The position numbers and the translations under genes are program-made. From Piliocolobus tephrosceles (Eukaryota > Chordata > Mammalia > Primates > Cercopithecidae), in assembly GCF_002776525.5 (NCBI RefSeq), contig NC_045447.1:22400662-22464661 (forward strand): a stretch of DNA of 64,000 nt. Direction: 5' to 3'. The notes beneath the pieces are model-generated. The model had not been told where the DNA came from and made no database searches. It saw only the letters and a list, made by a program, of their open reading frames with translations. Within the stretch, counting starts at the first letter, position 1, and the number at the start of each line of letters is the position of its first letter. This document shows positions 35,161-46,057 of the stretch, one piece after another.

Positions 35161-35595
35161 AGCAATAACTCTTTTTAAAAAAATTTTAGTGTTTGCTTTA
35201 GGGTTTACAGCATGAATACCTAGCATATCATAGTTACCTTCAAGTGATATAATACTATTTCAAGTATAGCACAGAAAGGAATCTTATAATAGTATCCTGT
35301 TCTTCCTCTCTTCCAAGCCTTATGCAGTTTTTGTCATATGTGTTATTCACATATATGTTAAAAATTGCACAATTTATCTTTATTATTTTTTCTTAATTAT
35401 TTTTTAGGTATTTAAGTAATAGCATAAGTGATTTTATATATTTACCCTTGTAGATACTAACTTTGGTACTCTTCACTTCTTTGAGGATCATTCATGTTTT
35501 CATCTAGTGTCATTTTCTTTCAGCCTAAAGGATGTCTTTTACTATTTCTTATATTTTGTCAGTTAGTGATGCATGCTTTCTGATTTTGTTTTTGT

Positions 35596-35899
35596 TTTTT
35601 CTTTTTTTTTTTTTTTTTGAGACGGAGTCTTGCTCTGTCGCCCGGGCTGGAGTGCAGTGGCCGGATCTCAGCTCATTGCAAGCTCCGCCTCCCGGGTTCA
35701 CGCCATTCTCCTGCCTCAGCCTCCCGAGTAGCTGGGACTACAGGCGCCCGCCACCACGCCCGGCTAGATTTTTGTGTTTTTAGTAGAGACGGGGTTTCAC
35801 GGTGTTAGCCAGGATGGTCTCGATCTCCTGACCTCGTGATCTGCCTGTCTCGGCCTCCCAAAGTGTTGGGATTACAGGCTTGAGCCACCGCGCCTGGCC
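35596..35899 (-). repeat. AluYR-lineage (Old World monkey) Alu with 15-bp TSD
   Basis: Carries GGCCGGATCTCAGCTC, CGGCTAGATTTTTG, CTGTCTCGGCCTCC and GGCTTGAGCCACCGCG, variants I recall as diagnostic of cercopithecid AluYR elements. TGATTTTGTTTTTGT is duplicated at 35581-35595 and 35900-35914. CpGs are well preserved, so it is young. Confidence 0.9.
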
Positions 35900-36041
35900 T
35901 GATTTTGTTTTTGTAAGATATTATTGCTGGACATGAAATTTTAAGTTGACAGATTTTTTATCCTAGTAATTAAAGATGTTACACTTCGGTCTTGTTTGCA
36001 TTGTTTCAAATTATAAATCTGCCATCCCTCCTATCTTTGTT

Positions 36042-36042
36042 C

Positions 36043-36084
<42 letters not shown>

Positions 36085-36128
36085 CCATATATATAATTCA
36101 TATATATATACACCCATATATATAATTC

Positions 36129-36167
<39 letters not shown>

Positions 36168-36168
36168 T
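36042..36168. repeat. Compound microsatellite (TA)n(CA)n(TA)n(GA)n
   Basis: TA then CA (36042-36085), then two near-identical copies of CCCATATATATAATTCATAT, then TA and about 10 GA units. Confidence 0.97.
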
Positions 36169-37408
36169 CCTTTTTTCTGACCGATTCTAAGCTTTTGTCT
36201 TTATTAGCCATTTATTTCTTGTGTTTGGAGTTTGCTGGGCTTCTTGGATCTATGGGTTTATGGTTTCATTAAATTTGGAAAAGTTTTGGCCATTATTTTG
36301 TCAATTTAAAAAATCTTCCTCCATTTTTCTTTTCCTCCAACAACATGTATATTCAATCACTTTAAGTTGTTACTCATCTCAGTGATGTTTTTTTCATTTT
36401 CAAAACTTATTTGTTATCTCTGTATTCCATTTTAGAGAGTTTCTAGTACATGTCTTCAGTGCTTTCTGTGAAGTATAATTTATTGTTCATCCCATCCAGC
36501 ATTATTTTTCATCTTGGACATTGTAATTTTCACCTTTGGAAGTCCAATTTGAGTCTCGTTAATATATTCTATTTCTTAAATTTTTTTACAAATGGGATAT
36601 AGTTACAATAACTTTTAATGTTCTTGTTCGCTAATCCTGACAACTGGATCAGTTCTGGGTCAGTTTAAATTGATTGATTTTTTTTTTCCTCCTCATTATG
36701 GGATGCATTTTCCTGCCTCTTTGCATGCCAGGTAATTTTGTATTGGATGCCAGATATTGCGATTCTTGCCTTGTTTTATGCTGGATATTTTGTATTCCTA
36801 AAAACATTTTTGAACTCTTTTGTATAGAAAAACGATTTGATTCCTTTAGATCTTGCTAAATCTAAAGATTCCTTTAGATCTTTAAGATTTGTTAGATGGA
36901 ACTGAAGCAGTGTTTAGTCTAGGGCTAATTATTGTCTACTACTAAGGGAGAACTCTTCTGTGTACTCTACAAAGTTGCCCATAAATTTTGAGGTTTTACA
37001 GTATGGCTGGTAGAGACAGGCACTATTACTGGCCCTTGTATGAGCCTCAGGCATTGTTCTCACTAATCCCCTTGTTTTGGGAGATTTCTCACATACATGT
37101 ATCAATGAGTACTCTGATGAATATTGACAGGAACTCCTCCACAGATCGCTTCAAGTTTTCCTCTATGCAGCTCTCTCCTCTCCATTACTCTGTCTTATGA
37201 ACTGTAATCACTTTGGTTTCCCTGGTCTCAGAACTCTGGCTGGGCAATTCAGGGAATCTGTCAGGCATTTTCTCTCCCTGAACAGTGGCTTGAAAACTCT
37301 CTAAGGGCAAGGAGAAATTTTAGGGCTCACATAATTTGTTTTCCATCTTTCAGGATCTCTGTACTTTGTTGCTTAATCTCCAGTTGTTGACAAGCTTGTT
37401 TTATGTTT

Positions 37409-37669
37409 TTCTTTTTGTTTGTTTGTTTGTTTGAGATGGAGTCTCGCTCTGTTGCCCAGGCTGGCGTGCAGTGGTGCTGTCTCGGCTCACTGCAACCTCC
37501 ACCTCCCAGGTTCAAGCGATTCTCCTGCCTTAGCCTCCTGAGTAGCTGGTACTACAGGCACGTGCCACCATGCCTGGCTAATTTTTTGTATTTTAAAAAG
37601 AGACAGGGGTTTCACCATGTTAGCCAAGATGGTCTCAATCTCCTGACCTCATGATCCGCCTGCTTCGGC
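37409..37669 (-). repeat. Alu, 5' end missing
   Basis: (TTTG)n tail, TGAGATGGAGTCTCGCTCTG to GATCCGCCTGCTTCGGCG, where it stops and a short GTGTGTGT run follows. The final Alu segment (GCCTCCCAAAGTGCTGGG) is absent. Confidence 0.93.
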
Positions 37670-38035
37670 GGGTGTGTGTGTTAATTTCTTAATGTTGTGG
37701 GCAGTAGGGCAAATAAATCCAGTCCTTGTTATTCCGTTTAATCCACAAATAGAAATCCAAGTTTCTTCTTTATTTTCCAGCAAGCAGTGCTCTAATCCAA
37801 GAGTTACTTTCTAAAATTGAGGTAAAATTTGCTTATTTTTGGTTATCTGGCCTAGGGTCACTTTACACAGATCTAGGCCCTTCTTCCTGTAGCCATTCAG
37901 AAGGTTGGAGACAATGACATACATGCTTCTGTCTTTACAGGGTGTTTTTTAACCTTTCCTTGTAGAACTTGACTTTCATTCTCCACATTGTTCAATTCCT
38001 GAATTTGTGGGTGGGCAGTTGTTTTTAAAGATACA
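37670..38035. other. Intronic stretch, possibly more old L1
   Basis: Not confidently assigned. Confidence 0.4.
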
Positions 38036-38345
38036 GGCCGGGCACGGTGGCTCACGCCTGTAATCCCAGCACTTTGGGAGGCTGAGACGCGCGGATCATG
38101 AGGTCAGGAGATCGAGACCATCCTGGCTAACATGATGAAACCCCGTCTCTACTAAACATACAAAAAAATTAGCCAGGTGCGGTGGCGGGTGCTTGTAGTC
38201 CCAGCTACATGGGAGGCTGAGGCAGGAGAATGGCGTGAACCCGGGAGGCGGAGCTTGCAGTGAGTGGAGATTGTGCCACTGCACTCCAGCCTAGGCGACA
38301 GAGAGAGACTCTGTCTCACAAAAAAATAAATAAATAAATAAATAA
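38036..38345 (+). repeat. AluY with (AAAT)n tail
   Basis: GGCCGGGCACGGTGGCTCAC to CTGTCTCACAAAAAAATAAA. AAAGATACA is found on both sides (about 38028-38036 and 38344-38352). Confidence 0.95.
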
Positions 38346-40679
38346 AGATACAAGATGATGAATCTTGTATCCTTCTATGTTGGAGTCTCCCCACAGTGCC
38401 TGTCATACATGGATGTTCAGTTCACTAAACTGAATTGCATATGGATAGACATATTCATGTCTTAACTTTTTGACTCTGCATTAATTCCTTAAGCACTATG
38501 TAGTTTTATGGGGTCTTCTGTAGTCCTACAGCCTAGTTAAGTACATGGTAAGCCCTCTAAAAATGTGTCATGACCAACTGATGCTGTAGTTGATTGGGAG
38601 GGTACATCTGAAACATCCACCTCATCTGTTTGCCTCCGTGTCACCTTTACCATGTCTAAACCCTCTGGAAAGTGAACTTGGCTTAAATTGAAATTTCTCA
38701 GTTCACTCAGTTGAGTTTTGTCTTTGAGAATATAAGCCTAATCAAAGAATACAGACTTGGGAAAACCTGGCTTCTGGTTTTATTTTTCACCACTTCTCAG
38801 TGAGAGAGATCTAGGGCTAGTCAACATCTTTTCTAGAGTTCAGTTTCCTTTTCTGTGGAATGGGAAAAACACCACCTTTTCACAAGCTATTTTTAAGGGT
38901 TAATTCCAGCACAGGTCTTGAGACACAGTAGGTACTAATACTTTCTTGTTGTTTCCTATTTCCATGAATTAAAAAAAAAAATAAAAGGAGAAATAAATGT
39001 TAGGAAGAAAACAACATAAGATTTAAGACTTGTTTTGAATAGAGAGTTAGGATTACTCACACATTTGGTCAGGTGAGGCCAGAGTAGGGAAATGTGGGCT
39101 TTATCCTTTGATCTCTCTGAATTTTTGCTGGCAGCCAAGTCCAGTGCTGGAATTATTTATTTATTCACAAGCTCATGCATGCATATGCACAGACATAGGT
39201 GCTTACACAGATCTGTCTCTCTCTCTTTTTCCCATGTGCGCACATGAACACAAACACACACACTTTATGGCTGCCATCTGTTTCACACCCTTCTGAACTA
39301 ACTTTTGAAATGCTCACTCTCCATCCCTGTCTCCTACCCCTGCCCCCACCTCTAGGTTTGGCGCCCTCTTTGTCTCCTTCAGAGAAGCCATCGCTCAGTC
39401 AGTTCTGGGACGCTGTTAGGAAAGCCAAGCATAAATAGCCTCCTGTTCCAGTTGTTTTTGAGCAGAAATGGGGCTTGTTGTGGGGGGTGGCTGAATTCCC
39501 CGCACGCTAATCTGTCATCAATATTAAAAACAGACGTCTGGTTCTCTCTCATGGCCTCATCAGAACAATTGGCATGGGTTTCAGCCTCTTGGGCAGGGTA
39601 GATGTAGGGGGAGGTGGGAGTAAGAAGCTGGGCCGAGGCGCAAGCAGATTTAATAAATCCAAACCTCCCATTTGACCTATGAAGAAAAAGGCTCAGAGGA
39701 GATGGACTTGTCCAGAGCTTACACACTTGGTGAGTTACTGGTACAGCCAGAGCTAGAACTAGGGCTCTGGTTTCTTTCCTATCTACCCCCACACCCTCAT
39801 CCAGTACATTCAAAGATTTTTCACTAGTTCATATTACCTCCGGTGTGGCTTGCTCTTGTTGAGAATAGACCTAGAGGCAGATGGAAATCAGGGGATACAG
39901 GACATTTGTGTGGCTTTACAGAATGGAGTCTTTAGCCACTGACAGCAACTACTGAGCAACTAGTGAACTCTGATCTTGTAAAGGGGATTGTAGCCCATCA
40001 GGCTTACCACTTCTTTGTCAGCTTTTATATCAAATAGCTTTGTGAATCCCTACATTTCCAAGCAGAAGAACCTCAAGCATTGAACCTGCCACTCTCAGTG
40101 TAAGGATCAGAAGAATGAGGACAAGAAGGGATCGGTCACACCTAGCATCATAATCTCCTGTTTCTCTGTCTGGTGATATTCTCACCACATGCCCATGAAT
40201 TTTCTTTGGTCATCTTCTGCTGTCCTGCTGGATTTTTTTTTTAACTTTAAAAAAATCAGAAACTTCTCTTTTTCTTCATGGAATTCTCAGCTTCAGCTTG
40301 TTTAGTTCAGGGCTGGAAGGCCAGCCGGCTCTGTTGGCACTCACAGAGGCAGCAGGCCCTATCCACTAGCCCCGGCACCTCCTCATACAAGGCAGCAACA
40401 TCTGGAGCTGGTCAGTGCCCGTTTCTGCCCTGGCATCTGGGAGCCTAATGGGCCTCTCTCTGGCTAATCAGTACCACGCTTGCCTCCTGCCAACTCTCAA
40501 CTCTTGTCTCTGTTTCTTTCTTCCTATCTCCTTTCCTATTTCCTTTCTTCTCTCCTTCCTTCTTTTATTCTTTTTCTACCTTTATGTGTGTCAACTTCCC
40601 TTGGTGGCTGTCTCTCTCTTCTTTTTGCTCCATGTCACTCTCTGCCCATGTCTGAGCTGACCTTTGCTTGTCTTTGTCT
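38346..40679. other. Intronic stretch, MIRs and repeat-poor segments
   Basis: MIR-like segments lie at about 38730-38940 and 39655-39800. 39340-39620 is repeat-free with several CpGs and AT-rich motifs. A CT-rich run lies at about 40500-40580. No exon was recognised. Confidence 0.5.
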
Positions 40680-41038
40680 TTTTTTTTTTCTTTTTTTTAT
40701 TATACTTTAAGTTCTAGGGTACATGTGCATAATGTGCAGGTTTGTTACATATGTATACNNNNNNNNNNTATATCAGGTATAACTCCCCAGTGCAATCCCT
40801 CCCCCCTCCCCCCTCCCCATGATAGGCCCCAGTGTGTGATGTTCCCCTTCCCGAGTCCAAGTGAACTCATTGTTCAGTTCCCACCTATGAGTGAGAACAT
40901 GCGGTGTTTGGTTTTCTGTTCTTGTGATAGTTTGCTAAGAATGATGGTTTCCAGCTGCATCCATGTCCCTACAAAGGACGCAAACTCATCCTTTTTTATG
41001 GCTGCATAGTATTCCATGGTGTATATGTGCCACATTTT
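40680..41038 (-). mobile_element. Young 5'-truncated L1 (L1PA-type, monkey-like), 8-bp TSD, N gap inside
   Basis: Poly(T), then TTATTATACTTTAAGTTCTA, GTTACATATGTATAC, the gap, AGTGCAATCCCTCCCCCC, CACCTATGAGTGAGAACATG and CCACATTTTC. CTTTGTCT is present on both sides (40672-40679 and 41039-41046). The AGTGCAATCCC wording differs from human L1PA (AATGCTATCCC) and fits Old World monkey L1s as I recall them. Confidence 0.9.
40759..40768. other. Assembly gap, 10 N
   Basis: Ten N in the L1 3' UTR. From the L1 consensus as I recall it, roughly 50 bases should lie here, so the gap length is probably nominal. Confidence 0.99.
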
Positions 41039-41046
41039 CTTTGTCT

Positions 41047-41790
41047 CTCTAAGCTGGCTCTGATATGAGCTGCTCATTTAGACTTACATCTGGGTAAAGA
41101 AGAATGTCCAGAGGCCATCTGTACCCACTCTCAGCTCTGCTGTTCTTTGTCTGTCCCTATTATCATTAAGATAATCTACAACTGAAAAGACACTCCCCAT
41201 CCCAACACACACCATCCCATCTCAGACCTTAGACTGAAAACTTTATCAAGTAAAAGGGAGCAGTTATGGAGGTGAATTTGTATGAGGAATAACTCAAGGT
41301 GAAGAGCAGCAGGTCTCTTTTCTCCAGTAGCTGAGAGGATGGTGGCAGCAGTGGCTGTGATGGAGCACTTACATTGTAAGTATTTATGAAATCTTGTGGA
41401 ATTTACTCTTAGTTTCTCATGCAGTGTGGGCCATGGCTGAACTGTGCTGTTCATCTGAGAAACTAGAGGGGACTTCACTCGCCTGCTGTCCGCTTGCCCT
41501 GGGCCAGCCTGAGAGAGGTGATGTCATTGGAAACTAGGCTTTACTCCCTCAGCTAGAATTGGGGGGTGGGGGCGAGGGAAACATGTTTTAAAGGGTGAGG
41601 TACAAACCCACATGATTGCAAACATCTGAAACTGATATTAGGGGCTCAGAAAATATTTCTGTCACTCCAGCTGCTCTCTGGGTGAAAGGTTTCTAAAATC
41701 AAAGGCTTCCAAAGGGAAAAGATACTTGGAGAGTCTTAATCCTGTTGATTCTTCCATGCCACCCAGCCTGCCTTCTATGTCACAGAATTC
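41047..41790. other. Intronic stretch, no recognised feature
   Basis: No gene or repeat could be named. A G-rich run lies at about 41560-41578. Confidence 0.5.
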
Positions 41791-41799
41791 TTTACAGCT

Positions 41800-42065
41800 C
41801 ACAAAGCACACTCATTCATTTCATAAATGTGTGTGGAGCTCTTAGTATGGTCTATGTCCTGGGCATGGAATGTTAACAGGACAGGCATAATTCCTGCCCT
41901 CATGGAGCTTATAGTCAACAAGGAGAGTGGTATAATTTAGCAAGAAATTGCTCGGATAGCATAATGGGTGCTGCGATAACTCAGATGCTGTAGGGGCATG
42001 GCAGAGAGGTTTCTAATTCAGTCCATTGGGGATAATAAAGGCTACTCGGAGGAAGTGGGAAATTG
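41800..42065 (+). repeat. L2 3' end
   Basis: CATTTCATAAATGTGTGTGG, TCCTGCCCTCATGGAGCTTA and TAGTCAACAAGGAGAGTGG. Confidence 0.75.
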
Positions 42066-42499
42066 TTTGAGGGTCTGGTTCCAGTAATTAATTATATGGA
42101 TCAACCTCTCATACACAAGACTACAAACCCCTCACCTGGAGATCACTCCCAAGCTGGTCTTTCTCCCTCCCTGTCGCCATCTGTTGCCATTCTTATCCTT
42201 AGTAGCAGCTTTCCATTAGAGATGCCAAGAGAAGAAAAATCTGTATTTCTCTCTTCACTCAACAGAATCTCCTTCCAGGCCAGGCAAGAATTATGCTGTG
42301 TTGGTACCTACCTTTCATCCAGAGTTTGCCCAGACTAAATCTATCCTACCTTGTGTCTATGACATTGTTATTCCCCAAAAGGGGAAGTCTAGATGAATCC
42401 AACTTTCATCGTCTTGCCTAAACTGAAACTGGTTAAGTATTTTAAGTTCCTGGTTTGGAGCTTTATCTTTGTCTGTGTTCTTGCCATCACGATAGGTAA

Positions 42500-44965
42500 G
42501 GTCAGGGTTTTTTGTGGATTTTCTGTCCAACAATCCAGTCTCTCACTTCCTTGATATGCTCATCTCCAGTGACCATTTCTCCACTGCCTCAGCCACCCAA
42601 TCCTGGGCCACACTGTAGACTTTGTCCTCACATGATATCGTTCCATAAAAAATCATCAGTTCCAACATCCCACTCTTTGATTTCAGTCACTGCTTGTATC
42701 AGTCTCTCAATCTCCCTTGCCTTTCGGTCTTTTAATTTCCCTGCTTGGTCAAACACCTGCACTGGATGCATGCAACTCTCCATCTTCTGTGTTGGTACAG
42801 TCAGGCAGCTACAGAAAAACACAGTTTTGAATATTTTCATCAATGTATCATCAGTCATCAATGTTAACTGGTCTCTTCATGCTTCCATTCAATCTTACCT
42901 AGGTTTCTCCTGTCAGCTTACATTCTTCTTCATCATCCTTTGAGGTGTGAGTCTCGCTCTGTCACCCAGGCTGGAGTGTACTGATATGATCTTGGCTTAC
43001 TGTAACTTCTGCCTCCCTGGCTCAAGCAATCTTTCTGCCTCAGCCTTCTGAGTAGCTGGGACTACAGGTGCACACCACCATTCCCAGCTAATGTTTTGTA
43101 TTTTTGGTAGAGACGGAGATTCATCATGTTGCCCAGTCTGGTCTTAAACTCCCGAGCTCAAGTCATCTACCTGCCTTGGCCTCCCAAAGTGCTGGGATTA
43201 TAAGTGTGAGGCACTACACCCAACCTTCATCATTCTTAAACCCATAATACCCTATTCTCCCTTTATTCATTAAGAACAATAATGGAGTAGTGTAATTTTT
43301 CTCCAAACAATTTAAAATTTTTCATGCATACTCTCCCCATTTCCTCCTAATATAATATAGGAGATGTCCTCCTTTCTTTCTAAAGTTAGTCTTTTCGTTG
43401 CAGTATTTCTTATGCCTTCCTAAATTATTAGGAATCTGCATGTAATCTCTCTCCTTATATCCTATATTTTATATCTCTCCTTCTTTAGTAGATTATTTAC
43501 ATCATTTATATGCTCAAATTTTTCTTCTTAGAACAAAGACACAAACAAAACATTGCATCTTCTAAAATGATCTCTTTCCTTTTCTTTATAAATACACCTT
43601 TGAAAGTATAGCCTACAATGGTTCACTTCATCTTTTCATTCCTCAGCTTACTCCCTTCTGTCTTTTGCTACCACCAAGTTACTAAAACATTTTTCTCCAT
43701 AAACGTTTGTGAACTCTATGTCATTAAATTCAATGACTTTTTTGGGTCATAAACTTACTTCATATCTCTATGCATTCTATAGGATCTGAAACATTTGCTT
43801 TCCTTGGTTTCTTCAGTACTATACCTTCCTGGTTTGGCATCCAACTCTCTAACTCCAACTTAGCCTCTCTTACAGGGTCCCTTTATCTGTTCTTTATCTT
43901 GAAGCCTCTTATGGCTTGCTCCTGTATATTCTTTTCTCAATTTAATCTCTCTCTGGGTTACCACACATAGTCCAATAGTAACAATCAATGTATTCATTGC
44001 TTTTACATTTAGGTCTCCACCTCATTTTTCTGAACCCCCTAATTATATCCAACTGACTATAAGCATCTGTAATTCGATATCTCACAAGCAATTCAAACTC
44101 CTCAACACATTCAAAACTGGATTTGCTATCATCTCCCTACAAGTTTGCTCCTTTCCAGTTGTTCATTTACTCTATATAGCTGGTGCCACTATAAACTAAG
44201 TTTCTTAAAGCAATTATCTTTAACTTTTCTCTTGTTCACCTTCATGTTCAATTTATAACCAAGATATTTTGCTTTGATCCCCATTATCTCTTAAATCGGC
44301 TCCTTTCTTTTTATTTCCATTGCCTAATCTAAGCCACTCAATATCTTCTGCAATCGTTTTTTAAATAGTCCTCACATTAGCCACTTTTCCCTCCCTTTCA
44401 GTTATCAACTCTAAAGCCAGAGTTACCTGTTAAAATATACATTTGATCATATCTAGCATAGTATTTGGCATACCATGGGCACTCAATAAATATTTAATGG
44501 ATAGGTATCTTATTTATAAGTATGATTCTTCTAATTTACACCTTTTAAGAACTTTCATAACTCTTCTAACTTCTAAATGAAAACTTTTTGACACGTCGTA
44601 CAAGGTTTGAATAATTGCAGTTACCTACTTCTTCTCTCCACTATTGATGCTACCGATTTTCTTTCCCACTTGGGCCTGTACACTCAGGTCTCAGTTTAAA
44701 TGTCACTTATCTGAATGCTTAGATTAGATTTGGCCCTCTCGTTGACTACATGAACTTTCAGCATTCTATACTATTCCTAGCTTGGTAGCACTTATTATAA
44801 TTCTGAATATATTTTGGTTGGTGAAGGCAGGGATGTAGCGTTTGCCTTTCACACTAAAATATTAGCTTCTCCGAAGTGTTGTTACATTTATCTTTTTTAT
44901 CACCCTATCCCCAGTGCCTGGCACATTGCCAGGCACGTAGTAAGCACTCAATGAATACCTGAAGT
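42500..44965 (-). repeat. Long L2, antisense, split by an Alu
   Basis: Antisense L2 wording runs from about 42500 to CCCAGTGCCTGGCACATTGC and AAGCACTCAATGAATACCTG at the left-oriented 3' end near 44960. It includes TCAAACTCCTCAACACATTC and CTGAATGCTTAGATTAGATT. About 2.2 kb without the Alu, long for an L2. It may be more than one fragment. Confidence 0.6.
42945..43225 (-). repeat. Alu (J-type)
   Basis: TGAGTCTCGCTCTGTCACCC to AAGTGTGAGGCACTACACCC. Flanked by similar CTTCATCATCCTT and CTTCATCATTCTT. Confidence 0.93.
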
Positions 44966-44989
44966 GTGAACAGGAAGTAGTGAAATGAA

Positions 44990-45195
44990 GTGAATATTGA
45001 GGGGTGGGTTCAGGTAGAGGAAACAGCACGCACAGTGGCCTTAAGGAATAAAAGGACAGTGGGGCTGGAGTGTAAATTCTGAGTATGGAATTTAAAAAGA
45101 GGGGACTATAGGAGGAGTGAAATTATAGAGAGTGGTTTAAGTCATGCTAAAGAGGAAAAGTTTTATCACCCTGGCTGCTCTATGAAGTATGGATT
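44990..45195 (+). repeat. L2-like relic
   Basis: GTAGAGGAAACAGCACGCAC, GGCCTTAAGGAATAAAAGGA and CACCCTGGCTGCTCTATG. Confidence 0.5.
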
Positions 45196-45467
45196 GAAGG
45201 AGCTTTAAATCCATTATCTTATTTTACCTACAAATTAGTCCTTCCAAAAGGAGGACAATATTATCTACATCTACAGATGAGGGAGTTGAGGATAAGTCTT
45301 GGGAAGTTGATAGTTGAAGGTCAAACTTCTTATAAGTGTGGAGCCAAGAATTGAATTTACATCTTCCGACCATTGAATCTACATTTCTCTATTGCTCACT
45401 GCCAGTGTAATGACAGCCAGAGGCAAGAAGCCTGTGGATCAGAGGATCAGGAAGAATGGCTGAGTAG

Positions 45468-45765
45468 TCTTTCTTTCCTTCTTCCTTCCTTCCTTCCTTC
45501 CTTCCTTCCTTCCTTCCTTCCTTCCTTCCTTCCTTCCTTCCTTCCTTCTTCCCTTCCCTTCCCTTCCCTTCCCTTCCCTTCCCTTCCCTTCCNNNNNNNN
45601 NNNNNNNNNNNNNNNNNNNNNNNNNNNNNNNNNNNNNNNNNNNNNNNNNNNNNNNNNNNNNNNNNNNNNNNNNNNNNNNNNNNNNNNNNNNNCCTTTCCC
45701 CTTCCCTTTCCCCTTCCCTTTCCCCTTCCCTTTCCCCTTCCCTTTCCCCTTTCCTTTCCTTTCCT
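45468..45765. repeat. Polypyrimidine microsatellite (CTTC)n(CCCTT)n...(CCCCTTCCCTTT)n with gap
   Basis: (CTTC)n to about 45548, (CCCTT)n to 45592, 100 N, then 12-bp CCCCTTCCCTTT units to about 45750. It abuts the tail side of the antisense Alu at 45766, so it probably grew from that A-tail. Any frame across it is meaningless. Confidence 0.97.
45593..45692. other. Assembly gap, 100 N
   Basis: Exactly 100 N, the usual placeholder for unknown length, at the change of repeat unit. Confidence 0.99.
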
Positions 45766-46057
45766 TATTTTTGGGACAGGGTCCTGCTCTGTTGCCCAGG
45801 CTTGGAGTACAGGGACCCAATCACAGCATACTGCAGCCTCTACCTCCTGGGCTCAATCAGTCCTTCCACCTCAGCCTCCCAAGTAGCTGGGACTAAAAGC
45901 ATGCATCACCAGTCTTGGCCAGTTTTTGTATTTTTTTGTAGAGATGGGCTTTTGTCATGTTGCCCAGGCTGGTCCCAAACTCCTGGACTCAAGTGATCCA
46001 CCTACCTTGACGTCCCAAAGTGCTGAGATTACAGACATTAGTCACCATGCCTGACCA
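45766..46057 (-). repeat. Alu (J-type)
   Basis: TGGGACAGGGTCCTGCTCTG to AGTCACCATGCCTGACC, antisense. Confidence 0.93.

Larger units (their letters stand above)
32385..37400 (-). mobile_element. Old L1 (L1M-type), antisense, missing its 3' end, holding Alus
   Basis: Antisense ORF2 sequence begins abruptly at TGATCATGTCATCTGCATAC (reverse of the RT FADD-motif region) and continues through TTTATCTCTCTAAATTTGTT, CATCCACTTATTTATGGGTA and TGGGATGTTTAGACCATTTA. It then runs to 5'-region L1M-like text up to about 37.4 kb, possibly resuming to 37.8 kb. The normal L1 3' end is absent at the left border. Many stops, no coding potential. Alus at 34205, 34863 and 35596 interrupt it, and a fourth lies at 37409. 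Confidence 0.8.

Noticed and set aside
40668..41009. 113-residue frame over the small N gap
   Set aside because: It is antisense L1 3' UTR with unknown bases. Not coding.
45373..45996. Long open frames on both strands across the pyrimidine tract
   Set aside because: They run through a CTTC/CCCTT microsatellite, the 100-N gap and an Alu. The peptide is just the translated repeat.
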